From Datura wrightii (Eukaryota; Streptophyta; Magnoliopsida; Solanales; Solanaceae), in NCBI GenBank assembly GCA_035772735.1, contig JASDFA010000018.1, forward strand, positions 139,381,501 through 139,445,500: a DNA stretch of 64,000 nucleotides, written 5' to 3'. How positions within the stretch are numbered: position 1 is the stretch's first letter; every line of letters starts with the position of its first letter. Below, in pieces: positions 55,464 to 64,000 of the stretch. Under the pieces are notes generated by a model. That model was not told where the DNA came from, did no database searches, and was given only the letters and a program-made list of their open reading frames with translations. The translations under genes and the position numbers were made by a program.

Positions 55464-57627
55464 TGTCACACCCCACCTTGGAGGGTATGACGGGCACTTG
55501 GTGCCTGCTAGGCTCTGGATTGCTAGATGGTCCAGCCTAAGCACGTCTGGTGCTTTGGCTGGCCCCGGGCTCTATTCCAAGAAACAAACCGGCTATATAA
55601 CGGCTGTAAACACAGCCTCCGGCCAACTGGCCTATAGCCACCTGTACTGTCAGCTAACCAGAACACATTCAATATAGGGAAACCTATGCGGGCGGATGAG
55701 GCCGCCATGCTGTCTAGTTATTTGTAATTCGACAATGAAATACTAGAAAGCTACGTGACCGGCAAGGTCACCACTACTGTCAAACTATGGCCCCACACGG
55801 CCAACATAAAAGAAATAAAAGTACTAACAGCTATACAACTTCACGGCCTCACACGACCAGCTCAACTGACCACAGGGAAATATATACGGACTGCAAGCCT
55901 CTAGGAATAGCAATAGAAATGATCGGGACAGGGCCCCGACCTACCCGTACTGTACAACAAAAGAAAATGAAATACACCTCTGGAATTCAGTCTCCGGATG
56001 ACAGGAGCTGAATACTCGATCGCTGACAGGAATCACGAGGGATTGCCTCCTCGTCTATGACTACCTGCAGGCAAGTAATGCAGTGCCCCACAGGGCGTCA
56101 GTACCGCTGGTACTGAGTATGTAAAGCAATAACTGAAAGAAATATCTGAAGACAACAATACAACTGATGAAACTGATATAGGAAGAAAAGATTAACTGTC
56201 CGATAATGTAGGACTATGCCTACTGTTAACTATACGAGAAGGAGTAGGAGTCATACCTGGAGATGTATCGTTCTACTGCCGATCTACTCGTATCTAATGC
56301 AACATGGCATAACATAACATAACATAACATAGCTCACACAAACCTTACCCGGCCCCCATAAGCCGGGAGGTACAACCAGCACAGAATCTATACCCCATAA
56401 TAGTAGTAAGGTATCCGTACATACGGTGTACTGAACTAGTAATGGTAATGTATACATACTTAATACATGCTGAGACTGATAATAGTATAGGTGTATAAAT
56501 ATAATCTTCTGCCATACTGTGTTGTATGCTGAGTTTCTGTAATAACATGATTTATTATTTCTGACATGCTTCCTAAACTTCATTTTTAACCTATCATTCT
56601 ACTTCTGAGATGCCTTAGAGATATTACATTGTTTTACTGGGTTTCAACTAAATACGATAATATCCTAACATTCTGTATTACATCACATATTGAGCATGTT
56701 GTGCAGTTCCTAATACTTATTTTAGAATCTATATCATGCTAACAAATTTCGCGTTAATTATAACATGATGCTTCTAATATCGTACCAACATTCGTAATAA
56801 ACATAGCACATGACTTCTGAATATTCTACTGGCCTTTAAATTACTTTACTATACCGAGATTACTAACTTGCCGAGGAAAACTAGCTTTACATACCTTATC
56901 CTCGAACTATCCGTCTGTTGGATGAGGCTCGGCCAGTACTTCAACTATTTCTCCCAACTGCATTCATAAATATGTCAACTAATACTAAATATAGCTTTAT
57001 TTTAAAGAACAACGTCACTTTCGATATAATTTATAGCCTAAACTTAGGCTTATCAAAAGACGGTCGAAAACTCGCTATTTTTCAGGGGTCCAGAAGGGAG
57101 AAATATTCACTTCACAGCTAGGAACACATAGACACTAGTTTGGAGCAATTTTACTTACCCTAGCTCGGTAGCTCAACGATTCGTCAGCCGTATTTCATGA
57201 AACCAAATCCATAGGAATGCTCTCTGTGGTTAAATACCTCGGTATCTAAGGTTAATTTGAGTTTGGACAACGTTTAGCAGCGTAATCGGATGAAAATTAT
57301 ATTACCCTCTTCGTTCCTTTTCTTCCTCTGGTTTTTCCCCTCAGTTTCACTGGAAATTTATAAGTTAAAATGATTTAAGACCGAAGTGGGGCTTTATATA
57401 CTTGGGCCTGGACAAGGCCAACGTGTCACAGAGCCAACGCGGAGGCTTCACCTCCGTGACACGCTGCCATCGCGGAGGGGCTCTGCCTCGGCTCCTTCCG
57501 TGGTGGTTCGACAGGTTTCTCGTCTGATCTTTCCCCGGGCCTTCCTTTAGCATGTATGGCCTTCAAATATGCTTAACCAACATGCGAATAGGTCATCTAG
57601 GTGCCGGGAATCCTACGGGGTATAACA
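55464..57627 (-). repeat. C5 3' LTR (with a large deletion)
   Basis: 2164 bp, ends TGTCACACCCC and GGGGTATAACA on the plus strand. Near 56394 it lacks about 380 bp that the C5 5' LTR (63820 on) and the C0 LTR (6615-6990) both have. TATA box (minus TATATAAAG) at 57392-57400, with the ccgtgacacg/gcggagg array just upstream (57417-57505). Confidence 0.93.
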
Positions 57628-57642
57628 TTCTCCCCCCCTTAA
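57628..57642 (-). other. C5 polypurine tract
   Basis: Minus TTAAGGGGGGGAGAA directly before the 3' LTR. Confidence 0.9.
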
Positions 57643-57853
57643 GAACATTCGTCCTCGAATGTAAACTTTTATTTAGAGGACTCCTCAACTTACTATCTAG
57701 AAAAATTTCGGCAGAGTTTCCCCTGTAACATGGACTATAGCAAAAACCTGAAATGCAGAAAAGTCCAACACAGGTACTGCACGCAATACTTTAAGATTCA
57801 CTGGATGGCTAAGTATCAATCTTTCTCACTTATACATATACAACTATAAGATA

Positions 57854-60634
57854 CTACATAAGCAATAATACGGACATACATGTCGCCTGACTAGGCCTGG
57901 ATAGGTGAGGGTATCTAGCTTTCATATCTTCTTCAGCTTCCCACGTCATTTCCTCACGGTTCCTGTTACGCCACAATACTTTGACAGACGCAACATCTTT
58001 AGTCCTCAACCTGCGAATCTGTCTGTCTAAAATAGCTACTGGAACTTCTTCATATGCTAACTCTTCTGTGACCTGGACATCCTGAACTGGAACAACTGTG
58101 GAAGGGTCTCCTACGAACTTCCTCAACATAGATACATGGAATACTGGGTGAACAGATGCTAACTCCGGAGGCAAGTTCAATTCGTATGCAACTCGGCCTA
58201 TTCTTCGCCGAATCTGATATGGCCCAATGAATCTCGGGCTAAGCTTGCCTTTCTTGCCAAATCTCATCACCCCTTTCATCGGAGACACTTTCAAGTATAC
58301 CCAGTCATTTACCGCAAATTCTAGATTTCTGCGCCGCCTATCTGCATAAGACTTCTGGCGGCTCTGAGCAGTCAGCAGGCGTCCTCTGATAAGCTTTACC
58401 TTCTCCTCTGACTGTTGAATGATGTCTGGCCCAATCAACGCTGATTCCCCCGCTTCAAACCAGCCCACCGGCGATCTACATTTTCGCCCATATAATGCTT
58501 CAAAGGGCGCCATCTGGATAGCTGAATGATAACTGTTATTGTAAGCAAATTCAATCAACGAAAGATGCTCATCCCAGCTACCCCCAAAATCTAGTACACA
58601 CGCTCGTAGCATATCTTCGAGCGTTTGGATAGTCCGCTCAGCCTGCCCATCTGTCTGAGGGTGGAATGCTGTGCTCAAATTGATCTGCGTTCCCAAACCC
58701 CTCTGGAACGACTGCCAGAATCTAGCTGTAAACTGTGCTCCCCTATCTGAAATGATGGATACCGGCACTCCATGTAATCTAACTATTTCTCTGATATATA
58801 ATTCGGCATAATCCTCAGCCGAGAAGGTAGCCTTCACTGGCAGGAAATGAGCTGATTTTGTCAGCCTGTCAACTATTACCCAAATGGAATCATTTCTGCG
58901 TCTGGTACGGGGTAACCCTATTACAAAATCCATATTTATCGCTTCCCATTTCCACGTAGGCACCATCATATCTTGTGTCAAACCGCCCGGTTTCTGGTGC
59001 TCCGCTTTCACCTGCTGACAGTTAGGACATCTAGATACAAATTCAGCTATTTCAACTTTCATACCTGGCCACCAGTAGATGTCTCTGATGTCGTGGTACA
59101 TTTTCATTGCTCCTGGATGAAGGGAATAGCGAGCGTAATGTACCTCATGCATGATCTGCCTGCGAAGCCCCGAAACATTCGGGACACAGAGGCGGCCCTT
59201 ACAGCGTAGCACATCATCCTCAGTCATTTGGAAATCTGACTCCTTACCTTTCTGAACTCTATCTCTGAGCTGGACTAAGTCAGGGTCCTCGTACTGTCGT
59301 TCCTTTACCTCCGTAACTAATGATGACACAGCAGAATTCTGAATTACTGCTCTATTATTTTCTGTTTCCATTACTCGAACAGCTAAACCAGCTAGCTTAT
59401 GAATTTCCTTGGCTAACTCCCGCTTCTCAGGTCGCAAATACGCCAAACTCCCCATTGACTTACGGCTCAGGGCATCTGCCACTACATTAGCTTTTCCCGG
59501 GTGATAGAGAATATTTACATCATAATCTTTTAACATCTCCAACCAGCGACGTTTCCGCAGGTTCAGTTCCCTCTGAGTGAAGATGTACTGTAGTCTCTTG
59601 TGATCTGTGAAAATATCAACATGGTCGCCATACAGGTAATGCCTCCACATCTTCAAAGCGTAGATCACTGCGGCTAAATCCAGGTCGTGGGTAGGGTAAT
59701 TCTTTTCGTGTTTCCTCGGCTGTCTGGAAGCATATGCAATTACTTTACCATGCTGCATCAACACACAGCCTAACCCGACGCCTGATGCGTCGCAATACAT
59801 CGAATAACCTTCTGTACCTTCCGGCAATGCTAACACTGGGGCGGAGGTTAATCTGTCTTTCAGTTCCTGGAAGCTCTGCTCGCATGCCTCTGTCCATTGA
59901 AACTTTACTGCTTTCTGTGTCAGTTTAGTCAGAGGTGCCGCAATAGTCGAGAAACCTTCAACGAACCTCCTGTAATATCCTGCTAACCCCAGAAAGCTAC
60001 GGACTTCAGTCGGAGTGGTAGGCCTAGGCCAAGATTTAACTGCTTCTATTTTCTGCTTGTCAACTTGTATACCAGCATCCGACACAACATGCCCTAAAAA
60101 GGCTACTGAGTTAAGCCAGAATTCACACTTAGAAAATTTAGCATATAACTGGCGATCCCTGAGGATCTGGAGCACTGTCCGCAAATGAGTCCGGTGATCT
60201 GCTTCAGAGAGAGAATACACCAGAATGTCATCAATGAATACTATCATGAACAAGTCCAGGAAGGGTCTGAAAATACTGTTCATCAGGTCCATGAAGATTG
60301 TCGGGGCATTCGTTAACCCGAAGGACATGACTAGAAATTCAAAATGTCCATATCGAGTCCTGAACGCTGTCTTAGGAATATCCCTCTCACGTACTCGAAC
60401 CTGGTGATATCCGAACCGTAGGTCAATCTTAGAAAAGTGTCTGGCTCCCTGTAACTGATCAAATAAGTCATCAATTCTGGGAAGCGGGTACTTGTTCTTT
60501 ACTGTAACTTTGTTTAATTGCCGATAATCTATGCACATTCGGAGCGAGCCATCTTTCTTTCTCACAAATAAAATTGGCGCACCCCTTGGTGAAGTACTCG
60601 GCCTGATAAAACCTTTATCCAACAAGTCTTTCAG
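57854..60634 (-). CDS. pol: C5 pol: RT, RNase H, integrase and chromodomain-like tail (open frame)
   Basis: Open from just after a TAG (60635-60637) to the stop at 57854, about 925 codons with no internal stop. It has no true start; in the parent it continued from gag-protease. RT: MCIDYRQLNKVTVKNKYPLP, FLVMSFGLTNAPTIF, catalytic FIDDILVYS (near 60230), LGLAGYYRRFVEGFS. RNase H: YCDASGVGLGCVL (near 59800) and DIFTDHKRLQYIF (near 59600). Integrase: zinc region HYARYSLHPGAMKMYHDIR and CPNCQQ, the three catalytic acids in MDFVIGLPRTR, IISDRGAQFTARF and, 35 residues on, GQAERTIQTLEDM, then the NSYHSAIQMAPFEALYGR block. The tail from VPVAILDRQIRRLRTKD through VLWRNRNREEMTWEAEED is the divergent Tekay chromodomain, thought to guide insertion into heterochromatin. 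Catalytic residues look intact. Confidence 0.93.
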   Translation of the reverse strand: MKDLLDKGFIRPSTSPRGAPILFVRKKDGSLRMCIDYRQLNKVTVKNKYPLPRIDDLFDQLQGARHFSKIDLRFGYHQVRVRERDIPKTAFRTRYGHFEFLVMSFGLTNAPTIFMDLMNSIFRPFLDLFMIVFIDDILVYSLSEADHRTHLRTVLQILRDRQLYAKFSKCEFWLNSVAFLGHVVSDAGIQVDKQKIEAVKSWPRPTTPTEVRSFLGLAGYYRRFVEGFSTIAAPLTKLTQKAVKFQWTEACEQSFQELKDRLTSAPVLALPEGTEGYSMYCDASGVGLGCVLMQHGKVIAYASRQPRKHEKNYPTHDLDLAAVIYALKMWRHYLYGDHVDIFTDHKRLQYIFTQRELNLRKRRWLEMLKDYDVNILYHPGKANVVADALSRKSMGSLAYLRPEKRELAKEIHKLAGLAVRVMETENNRAVIQNSAVSSLVTEVKERQYEDPDLVQLRDRVQKGKESDFQMTEDDVLRCKGRLCVPNVSGLRRQIMHEVHYARYSLHPGAMKMYHDIRDIYWWPGMKVEIAEFVSRCPNCQQVKAEHQKPGGLTQDMMVPTWKWEAINMDFVIGLPRTRRRNDSIWVIVDRLTKSAHFLPVKATFSAEDYAELYIREIVRLHGVPVSIISDRGAQFTARFWQSFQRGLGTQINLSTAFHPQTDGQAERTIQTLEDMLRACVLDFGGSWDEHLSLIEFAYNNSYHSAIQMAPFEALYGRKCRSPVGWFEAGESALIGPDIIQQSEEKVKLIRGRLLTAQSRQKSYADRRRRNLEFAVNDWVYLKVSPMKGVMRFGKKGKLSPRFIGPYQIRRRIGRVAYELNLPPELASVHPVFHVSMLRKFVGDPSTVVPVQDVQVTEELAYEEVPVAILDRQIRRLRTKDVASVKVLWRNRNREEMTWEAEEDMKARYPHLSRPSQATCMSVLLLM

Positions 60635-61318
60635 CTACTCCTTTAATTCTCTTAGTTCTACAGGAGCCATACGATAGGGAGGAATCGATATCGGCTGAGT
60701 GCCTGGTAACAAGTCAATAGCAAAATCTATCTCCCTTTCTTGGGGAATACCAGGTAACTCATCAGGAAACACATCAGGGAATTCATTCACTACCGAAACA
60801 GACTGGAGTGTCGGAGATCCTGCTTGGACATCCTAAACTCTGACCAGATGGTAAATACATCCCTTAGATATCAACTTTCTCGCCTGAAGGTAGGAAATAA
60901 ACCTACCTTTTGGCGTAGCGGTGCTGCCCTTCCACTCCCGCACTGCTTCTCCTGGGAAGTGGAATCAGACCGTCTTGGTCCAACATTCAACATTGGCAAA
61001 GCACGGCACTAACCAATCCATACCCATTATGGCATCGAAGTCTATCATCTCTAACTCGACCAGATCTACTATGGTCTGACGGTCAGCAACCTCTACTGTA
61101 CACCCGCGGTAGATTCTACTAGCTATGATAGAGTCACCGACGGGCGTAGATACTAAAAAGGGCTGCCGCAATAATTCTGGTGCAATATTGAACTTTCGTG
61201 CCACAAATGGAGTAATGTAGGACAAAGTAGACCCTGGATCAATCAATACATAAGCAGGGTGTGAGCAGATAGTTAGCATACCTGTCATAACATCCGGTGA
61301 CACTTCTGAATCTTGCCT
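60635..61318 (-). pseudogene. C5 protease and protease-RT linker (three stops)
   Basis: The protease region has VLIDPGSTLSYITPFVARK with the catalytic Asp in DPGS, and AIMGMDWLVP near 61020. Stops: TGA at 60965-60967 (CGA expected), TAG at 60833-60835, and TAG at 60635-60637 (CAG expected). Between them the linker (VNEFPDVFPDELPG, GTQPISIPPYRMAP) is intact. These few changes alone separate gag from the open pol frame. Confidence 0.88.
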
Positions 61319-61435
61319 CCCTGGTAAGGAATATGTGCGGCTTGGACCCGCACCTGTACTGGAGGCCTCTGATCTGCTCCGACCCCTACCTGCTGAAACT
61401 GAGGGCCTGCGCCCTGCCGAGGATGTTGTGGCTCG

Positions 61436-62673
61436 TCACCCTGCAGATGCCCTATCCTGTCTATCCCGGTCCTCTCGGCCTCTAGCTGGGCAATCTTTCA
61501 TCAAATGGCCTTCTTGGCCACAAATATAACATGCAGTGGAGCCATACCTGCATGCTCCAGGATGGCGTCGACTGCATATAGGGCAAAGTGGTAGGGTATA
61601 CCTACTCTGCTCCGCCCTCCTCTGTAATGGTGAATCTGCCATCTGCGAGCCTCTACTAGTCTCTGACTGCCCCCTGCGGCTGAATCTACCCCCCTGTGGC
61701 TGTGGCGGAGGCAGGGGCCTGGGCGGCCTGTCTACAATCGTGGCCTGGGTCCTCCCCGGGCCTCCCTCTGTAACTCAACTGGCCTGTCCCGGCGACGTTG
61801 TTCCTGATTGGCCCTTCTGATCTCCCGATGCCGCTATCTGATGCCCTCATTATTCTGGGCGAATGCCTAAACTCGAGCAATGTCCATGTCCTCTCGCAGT
61901 GTAGCCGTAATACAAGTCTCAGCATATTCTGAATTCAACCCCATGATAAAGCGGTGTACTCTGGATGCCATGGTATCAACAAAGGCCGGTGCGTACCGGG
62001 CCAAAGAATCAAACCACAAGGAATATTCCCGAACACTCATGGTCCCCTGCTCCAGATGTAGGAACTGGTCTACCCGGGCCTGTCGAATCTCCCGCGGCAA
62101 ATAGTGATCCAGAAAAGCTCCTGAGAAGCTGGACCAGGTCGGAGGGGAGACATCTCTCCCTCGGGACCTTTCCCAGCTTTCATACCACAATACGGCGATG
62201 TCCCGTAACCGGAATGCTGCCAACTCAACTGATTCTGTAGGCGTGGCATGCATAACCCTGAAAATTCTCTACATCTGATCCAGAAAATCCTGAGGGTCCT
62301 CTGTCCGGTCCGTACCTGTAAACTGTGGGGGATTCAGAGCCAAAAACTCTCGGACCCTCAAACTACCGGGCCCTCCTGACGACTCCACAACTGTAGACGG
62401 CATCGGCTGACGCTGAGCAGCCATCATCTATGCTAACATAACTACCGCACTCCTAACCTCCTGGTTGGAAGGTGTCGGTATAGGGACTGCTGGAGGTAGT
62501 GTCGCCCCAAGTGGCTCCTGATGTGGTGGAGACTGCTGAGAAGGCTGGGATGATCCCTCTGTAGTGCCCTCTGACCGGGCTGTTTCTAAACGAGGGTGAG
62601 GCATCCTGCTGGCGCCTTCCCCTGCTGTAATATCTAAACTCCGGCCTGTGATAGGATGTCGTTGGTCTGACAT
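61436..62673 (-). pseudogene. gag: C5 gag (capsid and zinc knuckle, stops)
   Basis: Starts MSDQRHPITGRSLDITAGEG at 62673, then a Ser/Gln/Pro-rich stretch. Capsid: VRVMHATPTESVELAAFRLR region and RQARVDQFLHLEQGTMSVRE (near 62060), RVHRFIMGLNSEYAETC. The zinc region (61436-61642) has CPICSRRHPGAC followed by CYICGQEGHLMKDC (CX2CX4HX4C). Stops at 62428, near 62270, at 61867 and near 61686 interrupt it. It begins about 200 bases after the primer site, as is usual. Confidence 0.88.
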
Positions 62674-62871
62674 TATCTGTAACTAAAGAATATAGTAAGA
62701 TTTTTAGGGACTCAACCCTATATTGTACCGCTCTACAGCACGACTGAATAAGAATAAAAGACAACCATCCTATCATGCCTTGCAGCCTCCTACCCATAGT
62801 ATGTGGTGCACAACACATCCATGGACAAGACTCTACTTAGCACCGCTTGTAGACTCCCTAGGATACGACCT

Positions 62872-62883
62872 GCTCTGATACCA
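62872..62883 (-). other. C5 primer binding site (initiator tRNA-Met)
   Basis: Minus TGGTATCAGAGC, an exact match, 4 bases inside the 5' LTR at 62888. Confidence 0.92.
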
Positions 62884-62887
62884 AGTT

Positions 62888-64000
62888 TGTCACACCCCAC
62901 CTTGGAGGGTATGACGGGCACTTGGTGCCTGCTAGGCTCTGGACTGCTAGATGGTCCAGCCTAAGCACGTCTGGTGCTTTGGCTGGCCCCGGGCTCTATT
63001 CCAAGAAACAAACCGGCTATATAACAGCTGTAAACACAGTCTTCGTCCAACTGGCCTATAGCCACCTGTACCTGTACTGTTAGCTAACCAGAACACATTC
63101 AATATAGGGAAACCTATGCGGGCCGACGAGGCCGCCATGCTGTCTAGTTATCTGTAACTCGACAATGAAATACTGGAAAGCTACGTGACTGGCAAGGTCA
63201 TCACTACTGTCAAACTATGTCCCCACACAGCCAACATAAAAGAAATAAAAGTACTAACAGCTATACAACTGCACGGCCTCACACGACCGGCTCAACTGAC
63301 AACAGGGAAATATATACGGACTGCAAGCCTCTAGGAATAGCAATAGAAATGATCGGGATAGGGCCCCGACCTACCCGTACTGTACAACAAAAGAAAATGA
63401 AATACACCTCTGGAATTCAGTCTCCGGATGACAGGAGCTGAATACTCGATCGCTGACAGGAATCACGAGGGATCACCTCCTCATCTATGAGTACCTGCAG
63501 GCAAGTAATGCAGCTCCCCACCGGGCGTCAGTACCGCTGGTACTGAGTATGTAAAGCAATAACTGAAAGAAATATCTGAAAACAACAATACAACTGATGA
63601 AACTGATATAGGAAGAAAAGATTAACTGTCTGATAATGTAGGACTATGCCTACTCTTAACTATACGAGAAGGATTAGGAGTCATACCTGGAGATGTATCG
63701 TTCTACTGCCGATCTACTCGTATCTAATGCAACATGGCATAACATAACATAACATAACATAGCTCACACAAACCTTACCCGGCCCCCATAAGTCGGGAGG
63801 TACAACCAGCACAGAATCTATACCCCTACCCCGGTCTTCCCATCTCCTATAATAGCTATAAGCATCCTGCCAGTCCCCTGGGTATGCACTTGGGCTCGCT
63901 GAGCCCCTGACTAAAACTGCATCTGAGCCCGGAGGACTCCTGAATCAACACCCGGGCGTATTCGCTCGACAGGGGTGTGTAAGGGCCGACCAAGGCACAA
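62888..64000 (-). repeat. C5 5' LTR, inner part (continues past the window)
   Basis: Begins TGTCACACCCCACC like the 3' LTR and follows it closely to about 63820, then continues into the block that the 3' LTR has lost (63825-64000), which matches C0 6612-6790. Confidence 0.92.

Larger units (their letters stand above)
55464..64000 (-). mobile_element. C5: Tekay-type chromovirus, best preserved element, runs off the right edge
   Basis: 3' LTR 55464-57627, polypurine tract, pol, protease, gag, primer site and the first 1.1 kb (inner end) of the 5' LTR at 62888-64000. The left flank cttaa (55459-55463) is the expected target duplication. The LTR copies differ at roughly 5% of sites over the first 430 bases by my rough count. 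A single 2.8-kb open frame remains in pol, so it is probably the youngest insertion in the right block. Confidence 0.93.

Overview
This window is eukaryotic, almost certainly plant, nuclear DNA made entirely of nested LTR retrotransposons of the Ty3/gypsy superfamily. I found no host gene, tRNA, rRNA or CRISPR. The plant call rests on two element types. Athila-type elements have a primer site complementary to the 3' end of tRNA-Asp and an extra 'putative plant transposon protein' (env-like) ORF after pol. Tekay/Del-type chromoviruses have a primer site complementary to initiator tRNA-Met and a chromodomain-like pol tail. The density of nesting suggests pericentromeric or heterochromatic DNA of a large-genome eudicot. 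An asterid such as a Solanaceae species is a guess, not shown.

Element names are mine. Left block (1-38774), mostly minus strand: A3, an Athila element that kept gag, protease and the env-like ORF but lost RT/RNase H/integrase, is the host element (20576-23452 plus 34914-38774). Its protease is split by A4 (23453-34913), an Athila element with both LTRs that kept pol and env-like but has no gag. A2, a nearly full-length Athila (8265-20575), sits in the 3' tail of A3. The 3' LTR of A2 is interrupted by a Tekay element C0 (LTR 5696-8264, leader 4462-5695). C0 is in turn cut by A1, a plus-strand Athila whose 3' end (env-like ORF and 3' LTR) occupies 1-4461.

Right block (38775-64000): C6, a plus-strand Tekay-like LTR cut by A3 (38775-41105); a short spacer; C2, a complete minus-strand Tekay element with a perfect 5-bp target duplication tagcc (41340-50566); C3, a plus-strand Tekay 5' LTR end plus decayed gag (to 53165); C4, a minus-strand Tekay LTR (53166-55463); and C5, the youngest-looking Tekay element (55464 to beyond the window end), with one long open RT-RNase H-integrase-chromodomain frame.

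All coding regions carry stops, frameshifts or lost catalytic residues. Many stops are CAG to TAG or CGA to TGA, as expected from cytosine methylation. Three signals go beyond routine annotation. (1) A hairpin just after Athila pol has a fixed loop and a covarying stem in four copies. (2) The env-like gene appears to have its own TATA promoter and a roughly 0.6-0.7 kb intron in its 5' leader. (3) Arrays of short palindromic words lie just upstream of LTR TATA boxes, and the same words occur in otherwise unrelated Athila and Tekay LTRs. All boundaries were set by eye, without alignment software.
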